The translations under genes and the position numbers were made by a program. From Myxococcus stipitatus (lineage in GTDB: Bacteria; Myxococcota; Myxococcia; Myxococcales; Myxococcaceae): a DNA stretch of 64,000 nucleotides. The stretch is from positions 8,742,001 through 8,806,000 of the forward strand of contig NZ_CP102770.1 of NCBI RefSeq assembly GCF_038561935.1, written 5' to 3'. Numbering within the stretch: position 1 is the stretch's first letter; every line of letters begins with the position of its first letter. Below, piece by piece: positions 36,026 to 46,821 of the stretch. A model generated the notes under the pieces. The model did no database searches. It was not told the DNA's origin and saw only the letters and a list, made by a program, of their open reading frames with translations.

Positions 36026-37825
36026 ATGTCACAGCCCCCCCGTCCGCCGTACCGCCTGAGCGCGCGCCCCAGCGTCTTCCTCCTCGCCGGAGCCTTCATC
36101 ACGGGGGCCGTCCTCTTCGCCCACGGGGGCTGCGGCAGCGAGCCCGGTGACGCGGGGCCGACCGACGCAGGCTCGACGGTGAGCGTGCAGGTGCTCGCGT
36201 TCAATGACTTTCACGGGCAGCTGGAGCCGCCCACCGGGGGCGGAGGCCAGATCCTGACGGGCGTGGAGGACGGCGGGCCCGTGCGAGTGAACGCGGGCGG
36301 CGTGACGTACTTCGCCCGGCACATCGCCCAGCTGCGCGCGACGCAGCCCCACACGGTGGTGGTGGCGGCCGGAGACCTGATTGGCGCCACGCCGATGCTC
36401 TCCGCGCTCTTCCACGACGAGCCCACCATCGAGGCGATGAACCAGATAGGCCTGGACCTGGTCGCGGTGGGCAACCACGAGTTCGACGAGGGCAGCACGG
36501 AGCTGCTGCGCATGCAGTCCGGCGGCTGCCATCCGGTGGATGGCTGCCAGGACGGCGACGCCTTCCCCGGCGCGAGGTTCAAGTACCTGGCGGCCAACGT
36601 GGCCACGGCCGTGGACCGCACGCTGTTCCCCCGCTACGACGTGCGCGAGTTCGAGGGCGTGAAGGTGGCCTTCATCGGCATGACGCTGGAGGGCACACCG
36701 GAGCTCGTCACCCCCACGGGGGTGAAGGGGCTCGTGTTCAAGGACGAGGTGGAGACGGTCAACGCGCTGGTGCCGGAGCTGCGGCGGCAAGGCGTGGAGA
36801 CCCTCATCGTCGTCGTACACGAGGGCGGAGTCCCGGCTCCGGGCTCGCTGGTGAACGAGTGCAAGGGCTCGGGCGCGGACGGCCGCATCTCCGGGGCCAT
36901 CGTCAACATCGCGAAGGACCTGGACGACGCGGTGGACGTCATCGTCAGCGGCCACACGCACCAGGCCTACAACTGCGTCATCGACGGCAAGCTCGTCACC
37001 AGCGCGGCCTCCGTGGGCCGGCTCGTCACCGACATCGACCTGACGTTGAGCAAGGCCACGGGCGACGTGCTGGAGGCGAAGGCGAACAACGTCATCGTCA
37101 CGCGCGACGTGGCGGAGGACAGCGCGGTGAAGGAGCTGGTGGCGAAGTACCAGCAGCGCGCCACGCCGCTCGCCAACCGCGTCGTCGGCTGGGTGTCGCA
37201 GACGCTCAAGACGCCCTTCACCCAGATGGACCCCGCGGGCCAGTCCACGGTGGGCTTCGTCATCGCGGACTCGCAATGGGAGGCCACCCGGGCCGCGAAC
37301 CTGGGCGGCGCCCACGTGGCCTTCATGAACCCGGGCGGCGTGCGCGAGGAGATATCCCGAGACCCCGGCAACCCCGCCGACGTGGGCGAGGTCACCTACG
37401 GCGAGCTCTTCACCACGCAGCCGTTCGGCAACACCCTCGTCACCCTGACGCTCACGGGCGCGCAAATCGAACAGCTCCTGGAGCGGCAGTGGCAGCAGTC
37501 GGGCCCCAACCTCATCACCCGAATCCTCCAGCCGTCGGCGGGCTTCTCGTATGCGTTCAGCGCCTCGGCGCCCCTGGGCAGCCGCGTCGACCCGGCCTCC
37601 ATCCGGCTCAACGGCGTGACGCTGGACCCGGCCGCGCCGTACCGGGTCACCGTCAACAGCTTCCTCGCCAGCGGCGGCGACGGCTTCGACGTGCTGACCC
37701 AGGGCAAGGACCGGCTGGGAGGCGCCGTCGACATCGACGCGCTGGAGGTCTACATGAAGGTCCACAGCAGTCAGGCCACGCCGCTGCCCGCCCCCGCCCT
37801 GGACCGCATCACCCAGCTGCCGTAG
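36026..37825 (+). CDS. Bifunctional metallophosphatase/5'-nucleotidase family lipoprotein
   Basis: 599 residues. A basic N-terminus and hydrophobic stretch (about 18-32) end at GGC, which is a possible lipobox, so the enzyme is exported. The N-terminal calcineurin-like metallophosphatase has VLAFNDFHGQ (two-metal Asp and His), AAGDLIGATPM, GNHEFDEG (the catalytic dyad Asn-His), VVVHEGG and VSGHTHQAYN, all required ligands. The 5'-nucleotidase C-terminal domain includes FMNPGGVRE, TYGELFTTQPFGNTLVTL and SFLASGGDGFDVL. Acts on extracellular nucleotides or related esters. AGGAG at 36013-36017 supports the ATG at 36026. Confidence 0.92.
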   Translation: MSQPPRPPYRLSARPSVFLLAGAFITGAVLFAHGGCGSEPGDAGPTDAGSTVSVQVLAFNDFHGQLEPPTGGGGQILTGVEDGGPVRVNAGGVTYFARHIAQLRATQPHTVVVAAGDLIGATPMLSALFHDEPTIEAMNQIGLDLVAVGNHEFDEGSTELLRMQSGGCHPVDGCQDGDAFPGARFKYLAANVATAVDRTLFPRYDVREFEGVKVAFIGMTLEGTPELVTPTGVKGLVFKDEVETVNALVPELRRQGVETLIVVVHEGGVPAPGSLVNECKGSGADGRISGAIVNIAKDLDDAVDVIVSGHTHQAYNCVIDGKLVTSAASVGRLVTDIDLTLSKATGDVLEAKANNVIVTRDVAEDSAVKELVAKYQQRATPLANRVVGWVSQTLKTPFTQMDPAGQSTVGFVIADSQWEATRAANLGGAHVAFMNPGGVREEISRDPGNPADVGEVTYGELFTTQPFGNTLVTLTLTGAQIEQLLERQWQQSGPNLITRILQPSAGFSYAFSASAPLGSRVDPASIRLNGVTLDPAAPYRVTVNSFLASGGDGFDVLTQGKDRLGGAVDIDALEVYMKVHSSQATPLPAPALDRITQLP

Positions 37826-37834
37826 TCCCTCGGC

Positions 37835-38266
37835 TCAGGGGACGGGCCCGCGCCCCGCACCCCCTCCCGAGGGGGCATCCGCGCCCTGGCCCGGGACGAC
37901 GACCGGGGGCGTGGTGGAGCCCGGGACGATTTCAATCTCCTGGGCCCGCGTCACCTTGCGGGCCAGCTCGTCGAACTCCAGCTCCACGCCCCGGCCGGGC
38001 CGGTCCTTGAGCCCGAAGCGGATGCGCCAGAAGTTGGGGCGGATCTCCACCGCCTCGCCGGACTCGGCCAGCAGCAGGCTGTTGTGGCGCGCGTACTCCT
38101 GCCCCGCCTGGATGACGTCCCGCTCCCCCAGCTCCGCCTGCACGGTGGACGAGGAGGGAGGCTGCGGCGGCCTCCCGGTGGGGCCATTGCCGGCACAGCC
38201 CACGGCGACGAGCAGAGCGGTGGGCAGCAGGAATCGGCGGAGGGGGCACGAGCGGGTCCAGGCCAT
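37835..38266 (-). CDS. Small lipoprotein of unknown function
   Basis: 143 residues from the ATG at 38266. Signal sequence with lipobox VAVGC, then a Pro/Ser spacer and a compact domain (VQAELGERDVIQAGQEYARHNSLLLAESGEAVEIRPNFWRIRFGLKD, GVELEFDELARKVTRAQEIEIVPG) and a Pro/Gly tail. The core resembles the 22912 lipoprotein in size and in its pattern of one beta-rich unit ending in an arginine-rich acidic strand, but I find no family. An alternative start at 38290 adds eight residues. Converges with the 5'-nucleotidase, 9 bp apart. Confidence 0.6.
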   Translation of the reverse strand: MAWTRSCPLRRFLLPTALLVAVGCAGNGPTGRPPQPPSSSTVQAELGERDVIQAGQEYARHNSLLLAESGEAVEIRPNFWRIRFGLKDRPGRGVELEFDELARKVTRAQEIEIVPGSTTPPVVVPGQGADAPSGGGAGRGPVP

Positions 38267-38451
38267 GGGTCCAGTTTGAGCATTGGCCATGCCACCGGGC
38301 ACCCGAGGGAGCGGCCTCCATGACGCGCGAGCCTTGCGCCCGCTCGCCGCCCCGGCGCACGCCCTGCGCGAAGGGGGGCCTGGGAGTCCTCCGAGGAGCA
38401 GGCGGGCGGGAATCCCCGCGCCACAGCCCGCGCACGTCAGGAGGCTTTCGG

Positions 38452-38480
38452 GTCCCCGCTCCGCCATGAGGAGCGGGGAC
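38452..38480 (-). terminator. Strong hairpin downstream of clpP
   Basis: GTCCCCGCTCC (38452-38462) is perfectly complementary to GGAGCGGGGAC (38470-38480), an 11-bp stem with a 7-nt loop, starting 16 bp past the clpP stop. A smaller CCCCT/AGGGG stem lies between. No T-run follows on the minus strand, so it is likely a GC-hairpin terminator or RNA stabiliser. Confidence 0.45.
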
Positions 38481-38495
38481 CTCCCCTGAAAGGGG

Positions 38496-39107
<612 letters not shown>

Positions 39108-39251
39108 GGCGCCCCTACCCTAATCGCCCTCGCGCCCTCGCGCCCGCCCGTTCTTCCCTCACCGTGCGCTGGACCACCTTTGGTGCGGGCCCCGCCCCCC
39201 GGATACCCCCTTGGCGGGCATCCGGACGGCGGGTGTAGGACACCCGGGTGG

Positions 39252-40646
39252 CTACAGGCCGGTCATCTTCTCCGGACGGACCCAGGCGTCGAACTGCTCG
39301 GCGGTGACCAGCCCCAGCGCCACGGCGACTTCCTTGAGCGTCTTGCCCTCCTTGTGCGCCTGCTTCGCGATGCGCGCCGCGTTGTCGTAGCCGATGTGCG
39401 GGTTGAGCGCGGTGACGAGCATCAGGCTGCGCTCCAGGTTCTCCTGGATGCGGGCGTGGTTGGGCTGGATGCCCACCGCGCAGTGGAGCCGGAAGCTGCG
39501 CATGCCGTCCGCCAGGAGCCGGCAGCTCTGCAGCAGGTTGTGGATGATGAGCGGCTTGAAGACGTTGAGCTCGAAGTTGCCGGAGGCGCCCCCCAGCGTC
39601 ACCGCCACGTCGTTGCCCATGACCTGGGCGCTGAGCATGGTGAGCGCCTCGCTCTGCGTGGGGTTCACCTTGCCCGGCATGATGGAGCTGCCCGGCTCGT
39701 TCTCCGGGATGGTGATTTCGCCCAGGCCCGAGCGCGGGCCGGACGACAGCCAGCGGATGTCGTTGGCCACCTTGAACAGCACCGCGGCCAGCCCCTTGAG
39801 CGCGCCGTGGGCCTGGACCTGCGCGTCGTTGGCCGCCAGCGCCTCGAACTTGTTGGGCGCGGTGACGAACGCCAGGCCCGTGAGGCGGGAGATCTCCTTC
39901 GCCACGCGCTCGGCATAGCCCTTGGGCGCGTTCAACCCCGTGCCCACGGCGGTGCCGCCCAGGGCCAGCTCGTGCAGGTGGGGCAGCACCCGCTCCAGGT
40001 GGGAACGCGCCAGGTCCAGCTGCGCCACGTAGCCGCTGAACTCCTGGCCCAGCGTGAGCGGCGTCGCGTCCTGCAGGTGGGTGCGCCCCACCTTCACCAC
40101 GCCCATGAAGTCCCGGGACTTGTCCGCGAACACGTCGCGCAGCGCCTTCAGCTCCGGCAGCACCTGCTCCACGATGGCGGTGGCCGCCGCCACGTTCATC
40201 GCGGTGGGGAAGACGTCGTTGGAGCTCTGCCCCTTGTTGACGTCGTCGTTCGCGTGGACCTTGCGGCCCTCGCCGCGCTCGCCGCCCAGGAGCTCCGACG
40301 CCCGGTTGGCAAGCACCTCGTTGGTGTTCATGTTGGTCTGCGTGCCGCTCCCGGTCTGCCAGACACTCAACGGAAACTCGGCATCGTGCCGGCCGGCGAG
40401 GACCTCGTCCGCGGCCTGGATGATGGCGTCACCCTTGTCCTTCGCCAGGGTGCCGTTCTCCACGTTGACGCGGGCGGCGGCCTTCTTCACCAGCACCAGC
40501 GCGCGGATGAGCGCGGGCGGCATGCGCTCGGTGGAGATGGCGAAGTTCTCCAGGCTGCGCTGCGTCTGGGCACCCCACAGCCGGTCAGCGGGGACCTCGA
40601 TGGGGCCGAAGGTGTCCTTCTCGATGCGAACGTTGCGAGTACTCAC
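39252..40646 (-). CDS. fumC: Fumarate hydratase, class II (FumC)
   Basis: 464 residues. Hydrates fumarate to malate in the TCA cycle as an iron-independent homotetramer. Landmarks: [55 protein letters not shown] (the His-Thr B-site and active-site region) and the signature [11 protein letters not shown] with the catalytic Ser. A GTG at 40646 preceded by AGGAG (about 8 nt) is the likely start; the frame runs further upstream to 40688 but lacks a ribosome site. It lies near aceB-aceA, forming a C4-metabolism neighbourhood. Confidence 0.94.
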   Translation of the reverse strand: MSTRNVRIEKDTFGPIEVPADRLWGAQTQRSLENFAISTERMPPALIRALVLVKKAAARVNVENGTLAKDKGDAIIQAADEVLAGRHDAEFPLSVWQTGSGTQTNMNTNEVLANRASELLGGERGEGRKVHANDDVNKGQSSNDVFPTAMNVAAATAIVEQVLPELKALRDVFADKSRDFMGVVKVGRTHLQDATPLTLGQEFSGYVAQLDLARSHLERVLPHLHELALGGTAVGTGLNAPKGYAERVAKEISRLTGLAFVTAPNKFEALAANDAQVQAHGALKGLAAVLFKVANDIRWLSSGPRSGLGEITIPENEPGSSIMPGKVNPTQSEALTMLSAQVMGNDVAVTLGGASGNFELNVFKPLIIHNLLQSCRLLADGMRSFRLHCAVGIQPNHARIQENLERSLMLVTALNPHIGYDNAARIAKQAHKEGKTLKEVAVALGLVTAEQFDAWVRPEKMTGL

Positions 40647-40746
40647 GCACAAGGCTCCTGGATGAGTGAATCCGAAGAGCCCTCGCATAACAGGCTCGGG
40701 GCGCCGGCACCCGAAAGGCGTCAGCGCCCCGTCACGCCGTGAGCAC

Positions 40747-41100
40747 TCAGACGCGCCGCTCCAGGTGGCGCACGTCCGCGGACTGCCCCAGCCGGGACAG
40801 CCAATCCATCGTGCGCTGGAGCGGGGGGCGCCCCATCGCCGTGGGCGGCGTGAAGGCCCAGAGCATCACGTAGACGAACGGGAGCGTGCCTCCGGTGAAC
40901 ATCGTGCCGACCACCAGCAGCACCCGCACCCACGCCGCGTCGATGCCGAACTCCCGCGCCAACATCGCGCAGACGCCCGTGAGCATCCGCCCGTCCACGC
41001 CCCGGTGCAGTCGCGTCACTCGCGTCCCGCAGTGAGGGCACTTCGAGGCTTCCGCCTTCATCTCCTCCGCGCAACCCGTGCATCGCTTCATCGCGTCCAT
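40747..41100 (-). CDS. PspC-domain protein with zinc ribbon
   Basis: 117 residues. N-terminal Cys pairs CTGC (6-9) and CPHC (about 19-22) form a zinc ribbon, followed by the PspC domain [59 protein letters not shown], which spans about residues 28-90 with one or two membrane helices. PspC domains take part in envelope-stress responses in other bacteria. No pspA/B/F neighbour. The ATG at 41100 is preferred; an in-frame ATG at 41091 also precedes the ribbon. Divergent from aceB. Confidence 0.8.
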   Translation of the reverse strand: MDAMKRCTGCAEEMKAEASKCPHCGTRVTRLHRGVDGRMLTGVCAMLAREFGIDAAWVRVLLVVGTMFTGGTLPFVYVMLWAFTPPTAMGRPPLQRTMDWLSRLGQSADVRHLERRV

Positions 41101-41205
41101 GCCCTGTCTACGGGCCCCCGCGCCGCCGATTGCACCCGCCCCCTCCACCACCCCCTCCGGGCCAAACCCCCGCCACGTCTACTGATTTACAAATTTAATC
41201 CGGAC

Positions 41206-41217
41206 CCTGTTGACAGG
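41206..41217 (+). promoter_or_regulatory. CCTGT-TG-ACAGG inverted repeat in the aceB leader region
   Basis: A 12-bp inverted repeat with 5-bp arms lies 110 bp upstream of the aceB ATG, overlapping a TTGACA (41210-41215). No convincing -10 box follows at 16-18 bp, so a promoter here is weakly supported; the arms could be an operator half-site pair. The surrounding 40 bp are noticeably AT-rich. Confidence 0.3.
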
Positions 41218-41326
41218 ATTACAGGCAAGCAGGCACAAATTGACCATCACTTCCATTGCACACTCTGAAGATTCATCTTCCGAGCCGTCGAAGCAGATTT
41301 ACAACGCGCCAAGCCAAGGAGTTGAG

Positions 41327-42952
41327 ATGACCTCGGAAGCCCCCCCTTCGAAGAGCCCGGACCTCGGCGCCGGCGTGGCGGTGAAGGGGCCATGGCACCC
41401 CGACTACGGAGAGGTCCTCACCCCGGACGCCCTGGCGTTCGTGGCCCGGCTGGTCCGGGCCTTCGGGGAGCGTCGGGAAGGGCTGCTCGAGCGTCGCAAG
41501 GCCGTGCAGGCGTCCTGGCGCCAGGGCGCGCGCCCCCACTTCCTGCCGGAGACGAAGGCCGTGCGCGAGGGGAGCTGGACGGTGGCTCCGCTGCCGCCGG
41601 ACCTCCAGGACCGTCGGGTGGAGATCACCGGCCCGGTGGACCGGAAGATGATCATCAACGCCCTCAACTCCGGGGCGAACGTCTTCATGGCGGACTTCGA
41701 GGACGCCAACAGCCCCACCTGGGACAACGTCGTCCGGGGCCAGCTCAACCTGCGCGACGCCGTCCGCCGCCGCATCTCCTTCACCGCCGAGGGCGGCAAG
41801 CACTACGCGCTCAACGACAAGCCCGCCGTCCTCTTCGTGCGCCCCCGGGGCTGGCACCTGCCCGAGCGCCACGTCGAAATCGACGGCAAGCCCATCTCCG
41901 GCTCGCTCTTCGACTTCGCCCTGTTCTTCTTCCACAACGCGAAGGAGCAGCTCGCGCGCGGCACGGGCCCCTACTTCTACCTGCCCAAGATGCAGAGCCA
42001 CCTGGAGGCCCGGCTCTGGAACGACGTGTTCGTGCTCGCCCAGGACACGCTCGGCATCCCCCAGGGCACCATCAAGGCCACGGTCCTCATCGAGACGCTC
42101 CCCGCCGCCTTCGAGATGGACGAAATCCTCTACGAGCTGCGCGAGCACTCCGCGGGCCTCAACTGCGGCCGCTGGGACTACATCTTCAGCTTCATCAAGA
42201 CGCTCCAGTCGGACACCAGCGTGGTGCTCCCGGACCGGAGCCAGGTCACCATGGACAAGGCGTTCCTCAACGCCTACTCGCAGCTGCTCATCCAGACCTG
42301 CCACCGCCGCAACGTCCACGCGATGGGCGGCATGGCCGCGTTCATCCCCATCAAGGGCGACGCCGCCGCCAACGAGGCCGTCCTGGAGAAGGTCCGCGCC
42401 GACAAGCTGCGCGAGGTGAAGAACGGCCATGACGGCACCTGGGTCGCCCACCCCGGCCTCGTGTCCCTGGCCCGCGACATCTTCGACGCGAACATGAAGG
42501 GCCCGAACCAGCTCTCCAACAAGCGCGAGGACGTGCGCATCACCGAGGCGGACCTGCTCAAGGTCCCCTCCGGCACGCGCACCGAGGAGGGCCTGCGCCA
42601 CAACCTGCGCGTGGGCATCCAGTACACCGCCGCGTGGCTGGGGGGCCTGGGCTGCGTGCCGCTCTACAACCTGATGGAGGACGCGGCCACCGCGGAAATC
42701 TCCCGCGCCCAGGTGTGGCAGTGGCTGCACCACGGCGCCTCGCTCGAGGACGGCCGGAAGGTGACGCCCGAGCTGTTCCAGTCCCTCCTGCGCGAGGAGA
42801 TGGCCCGCCTGGAGAAGGAAGGCGTCCACGAGAAGTACGGCGCCGCCCACGTCCAGCGCGCTCGCGAGCTCTTCGAGCAGCTGTCCACCTCACCCACCTT
42901 CGAGGACTTCCTCACCCTGCCCGCCTACGAGGCGCTCGACTCCACCCACTGA
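41327..42952 (+). CDS. aceB: Malate synthase A
   Basis: 541 residues. Condenses glyoxylate with acetyl-CoA to malate in the glyoxylate bypass. The family landmarks are [99 protein letters not shown] and the catalytic region [35 protein letters not shown] (41315-41320) supports the ATG at 41327. It is followed after 52 bp by aceA in the same direction, so both are probably one transcription unit induced on acetate or fatty acids (regulation inferred). Confidence 0.96.
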   Translation: MTSEAPPSKSPDLGAGVAVKGPWHPDYGEVLTPDALAFVARLVRAFGERREGLLERRKAVQASWRQGARPHFLPETKAVREGSWTVAPLPPDLQDRRVEITGPVDRKMIINALNSGANVFMADFEDANSPTWDNVVRGQLNLRDAVRRRISFTAEGGKHYALNDKPAVLFVRPRGWHLPERHVEIDGKPISGSLFDFALFFFHNAKEQLARGTGPYFYLPKMQSHLEARLWNDVFVLAQDTLGIPQGTIKATVLIETLPAAFEMDEILYELREHSAGLNCGRWDYIFSFIKTLQSDTSVVLPDRSQVTMDKAFLNAYSQLLIQTCHRRNVHAMGGMAAFIPIKGDAAANEAVLEKVRADKLREVKNGHDGTWVAHPGLVSLARDIFDANMKGPNQLSNKREDVRITEADLLKVPSGTRTEEGLRHNLRVGIQYTAAWLGGLGCVPLYNLMEDAATAEISRAQVWQWLHHGASLEDGRKVTPELFQSLLREEMARLEKEGVHEKYGAAHVQRARELFEQLSTSPTFEDFLTLPAYEALDSTH

Positions 42953-43004
42953 ACCACCGCCCACCTTCCAACCCACCTTTCACTGCTTCACCGAGGAGCC
43001 TGCG

Positions 43005-44291
<1,287 letters not shown>

Positions 44292-44318
44292 ACATCCGCC
44301 TTGGCGATGAAGTCCCCT

Positions 44319-44373
44319 GGAGGCCGTGGGAGCGGGCACCCTGCCCGTAAGCCCGCGGCCTCCGGGCGTTTTT
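44319..44373 (+). terminator. Intrinsic terminator after aceA
   Basis: GGAGGCCGTGGG (44319-44330) pairs with CCCGCGGCCTCC (44352-44363) with a single mismatch, then GGGCG and five T (44369-44373). It ends the aceB-aceA unit 27 bp after the stop. Best-formed terminator in the window. Confidence 0.75.
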
Positions 44374-44490
44374 CCGGTGGCGCGCCCTTCGCTGATCCTC
44401 GGACGCAACATTCCGGGGCGTCTGGCGATAATGTGGGCAGACCTTCCGAGACTCGCGCTTCGTGCGTGCTCGGACCGCCACGGAGCAGCC

Positions 44491-44913
44491 ATGAGCCGCA
44501 TCAACCATCTCACGGGTCCTCGGGTCCAGCTCCCGACGCAGCAGGCCGCCGCCGCGTCCTCGAGCGTGGGCTTCGGCTCGCGGCTCCAGCAGCAGAACAG
44601 CATGATGTCCGCCGCCGCCCGTCCGGGGGACCCGCTGATGTCCACGGGGGGCCTGGTGGTTCAGTCGGCGCTGGCCTCGGTGGGAGGCTCCTCGCACAGC
44701 GGCATGCTGAACTCCTATCTCTCGGCCGTGGGCCGTGGCCCCATCACCGCGGAGGGCGGCTCCGTCGCCAGCGCCGGGGCCGCGAAGCCGGGCTCCCAGC
44801 AGGCCGAGGAGCAGAAGGTGATGACGGAGCTGGCGGAGCTGTCCGCCGCGACGCTGAACAACTCCATCTTCCACATGGGCAACCGCATGAAGGTGGACCT
44901 GGAGCGCGAGTAG
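44491..44913 (+). CDS. Small unknown protein after aceA
   Basis: 140 residues from the ATG at 44491 (GGAG at 44482-44485). Polar and Gln/Ser/Ala-rich, with no signal peptide, membrane helix or known motif. A helical C-terminal part (EEQKVMTELAELSAATLNNSIFHMGNRMKVDLERE) could be an interaction region. The longer in-frame reading from 44326 would run through the aceA terminator, so the shorter start is preferred. It is followed by a clean terminator, which supports it as a real transcription unit. Function unknown. Confidence 0.6.
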   Translation: MSRINHLTGPRVQLPTQQAAAASSSVGFGSRLQQQNSMMSAAARPGDPLMSTGGLVVQSALASVGGSSHSGMLNSYLSAVGRGPITAEGGSVASAGAAKPGSQQAEEQKVMTELAELSAATLNNSIFHMGNRMKVDLERE

Positions 44914-44941
44914 TCGCTCGTCCCGGTGGAAGGGATGCAGG

Positions 44942-44964
44942 GGGCCCGTGGACCGGGCCCTTTT
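44942..44964 (+). terminator. Intrinsic terminator downstream of the 44491 gene
   Basis: GGGCCCG (44942-44948) and CGGGCCC (44954-44960) form a perfect 7-bp stem, followed by TTTT. It lies 28 bp past the stop of the 140-residue gene and just before the 3' end of the convergent minus-strand gene. Confidence 0.7.
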
Positions 44965-44968
44965 CATT

Positions 44969-45307
44969 TCAGTTGAGGTACTTCGGGCGGGGCGGGGAGG
45001 CGGGCTGCTGACGCATCATCTCCAGGCCCTGGCGCGTGAGGATGAAGCGCACCACCCCGGAGCCGCGCTCGGTCTCGATTTCCGCTTCGAACGCGGGCCC
45101 GGCGATTCCGCCCAGCGCCACATCCTTGCGCAGGTTGCGCACCTTGCCGCTCAGCATGTCCCCGGCGACCTCCTTCATCCCTTCGCCGCGCTCGTGCAGC
45201 TCGTACGCCGTCTGATGCAGCGTCATGGCGAGCGAGGGGGAGAGCGGCTGGGAGCTGAAGAGGACGGAGATGAGCAGCCAGTAGGGCGGGGTTTCGTCGG
45301 AGGACAT
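44969..45307 (-). CDS. Small unknown protein
   Basis: 112 residues, soluble. A helical N-terminus (LAMTLHQTAYELHERGEGMKEVAGDML) is followed by beta segments (GPAFEAEIETERGSGVVRFILTRQGLEMMRQQP). No recognised family and no signal peptide. The ATG at 45307 is the first in frame. Converges with the 44491 gene, with the terminator in between. Confidence 0.55.
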   Translation of the reverse strand: MSSDETPPYWLLISVLFSSQPLSPSLAMTLHQTAYELHERGEGMKEVAGDMLSGKVRNLRKDVALGGIAGPAFEAEIETERGSGVVRFILTRQGLEMMRQQPASPPRPKYLN

Positions 45308-45319
45308 CGCCCGCCCATC

Positions 45320-46315
45320 CTAAGCGCCTGCACGCTCGCGGGCCCGAGGAAGTGAAGGCCACCTGTCGCGAGGAGGGGGCGTCCTGGAGCGGTCCCGCGC
45401 ACGGCTCGCGAGGGTGTAGCCGAACCACAGGCCATAGGCACAGGCGAGCCAGGCCCCCATCGCGAAGAGGGACCAGGGCACGGAGCCCGTCACCAGACGC
45501 ACGATGACGAAGAGGTCTCCGGCCAGGCCCAGCGCCAGGGTGACGGTGGAGGCCAGGAGCATGCGGCTCGCGAAGGTGTGGAAGCGCTCCGTCTCCTCGC
45601 CGCGCTCGACCATGCGGTGGTAGGCCGGAGGCGCCAGGAGGAGGATGATGCTCGCGGTCATCATCACCAGGGCCGCCAGGTGCATGTATCGCGATGAAGC
45701 GGGCAGCCGTTCGAACGCCGGCATCAGCACCGTGGCGAACTGGAACCCCAGCAGGGCCTGGACGCCCGGCAGGATGACGCGCGTCTCCGTCAGGACATGC
45801 TGGACGCGGTCTTTCAGCTCCGTGCGCCGAGGGGGCTGTGCCTGCCCGTTCATGTCCCTTCTCCCATGCGCGGCGGTTCCGGACCGCCATCGGTGGAACA
45901 GCTCCAGGCCGTAGAGGAAGAAGAGCGCGACGATGCCGGTCCCCACCCCCAGCGCGATTCCCCAGGTCCGCCCCAGCACCTTCTCTCCCGCGACGAAGAG
46001 CAGGATGGCGAGCGCGGTGGCGATGGGCAGCAGCGCGATGCCCAGGAGCCAGGTCGTGAGTCGATGGAGCCTGGGCGTATCCTCGCCCTTCTCCACGATG
46101 CGGTGGAAGTTGCCTGGCGTGATGAGCAGCGTGAGCGCGCCCAGCAACAGGACGAGCTCGAACAGCATCCAGGACTGGGTGCTCTTGGGGAGGGAGGCGT
46201 ATCCCTCCTCGAGAAACATCCGGAAGCCGAAGCCCAGGAGGACCTGGGTCCCCAGCATGAGGATGCGGGTCTCATCGAGGGCCTGCTGAATCTGAAGCGT
46301 CAGCGCGGGCCGCAT
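45320..46315 (-). CDS. Tandem DUF6328 membrane protein
   Basis: 331 residues containing two copies of the DUF6328 type, each about 140 residues with four predicted TM helices. Copy 1 (about 5-150) starts QIQQALDETRILMLGTQVLLGFGFRMFL. Copy 2 (about 165-315) starts RVQHVLTETRVILPGVQALLGFQFATVL, and both share FHRIVEKGEDTPRLH/YHRMVERGEETERFH. DUF6328 has no assigned function. The GGAGGAGG preceding the ATG at 46315 supports this start, which lies inside the 3' end of the iron-permease-family gene (44-bp overlap). It is in the same operon as that gene. Confidence 0.75.
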   Translation of the reverse strand: MRPALTLQIQQALDETRILMLGTQVLLGFGFRMFLEEGYASLPKSTQSWMLFELVLLLGALTLLITPGNFHRIVEKGEDTPRLHRLTTWLLGIALLPIATALAILLFVAGEKVLGRTWGIALGVGTGIVALFFLYGLELFHRWRSGTAAHGRRDMNGQAQPPRRTELKDRVQHVLTETRVILPGVQALLGFQFATVLMPAFERLPASSRYMHLAALVMMTASIILLLAPPAYHRMVERGEETERFHTFASRMLLASTVTLALGLAGDLFVIVRLVTGSVPWSLFAMGAWLACAYGLWFGYTLASRARDRSRTPPPRDRWPSLPRARERAGA

Positions 46316-46706
46316 CGTCGTCCTCCTCCGCGGCGCCTTCACGACGGCCCTTCCAGGTCGCGCGCAGCCGCTGGAACTGCTGCTCGAAGTCCGCCAGCTC
46401 CTCGTCGGTCGCGTCCTCCAGGTCCGCGAAGGTGTTCCGGGCACGGCGCTGGGCCCGGATGAGCTCGTCCAGCTTCAGGTGCAGGGCCTTCGCATCGCGG
46501 TTCTGCGTCGCCTGGATGAGGAACACCATCAGGAACGTGATGATGGTGGTGGCGGTGTTGATGACGAGCTGCCAGCTATCGCTGAACGAGAAGAGCGGCC
46601 CGAGCAGGCACCAGCCCACGATGCCTCCCAGCGCCACGAAGAACGTGACCGGGGAGCCGGCGACCATCGCGACGTGGTGCGCGAATCGGTGGAAGCGCTC
46701 GTGCAT
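46272..46706 (-). CDS. Low-affinity iron permease family (Fet4-like) membrane protein
   Basis: 144 residues. FHRFAHHVAMVAGSPVTFFVALGGIVGWCLLGPLFSFSDSWQLVINTATTIITFLMVFLIQATQNRDAKALHLKLDELI is the conserved bacterial small version of the low-affinity iron permease family (PF04120), with two membrane segments. The C-terminal part is charged (Glu/Asp-rich). Bacterial members are uncharacterised as transporters, so the name reflects family only. Overlaps the DUF6328 gene by 44 bp out of frame. Confidence 0.8.
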   Translation of the reverse strand: MHERFHRFAHHVAMVAGSPVTFFVALGGIVGWCLLGPLFSFSDSWQLVINTATTIITFLMVFLIQATQNRDAKALHLKLDELIRAQRRARNTFADLEDATDEELADFEQQFQRLRATWKGRREGAAEEDDDAARADASDSAGPR

Positions 46707-46821
46707 TCACAAGAGGAGTGACCATCGTCGGAGCCGTTGGCTCGCTCAGGAGCTTCCCCGACGACCTGCCGCGACGAGCGTTCGCCCTCGCGAGACCGGG
46801 GCGGCCCGAAGCGCGGCGAGC

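Noticed and set aside
36029-37765. 578-codon minus-strand frame opposite the 5'-nucleotidase gene
   Set aside because: The plus frame has all metallophosphatase motifs; the other is a composition shadow.
41210-41240. TTGACA at 41210-41215 as a full sigma-70 promoter for aceB
   Set aside because: No acceptable -10 hexamer at 15-19 bp spacing; kept only as part of a small inverted repeat.
41273-42850. 525-codon minus-strand frame opposite aceB
   Set aside because: aceB is unambiguous; the antisense frame is Arg/Glu/His-rich without motifs.
44301-45011. Alternative frames through 44301-45011
   Set aside because: They run through both terminators and lack ribosome sites; the 44491-44913 gene with its own start and terminator explains the region better.
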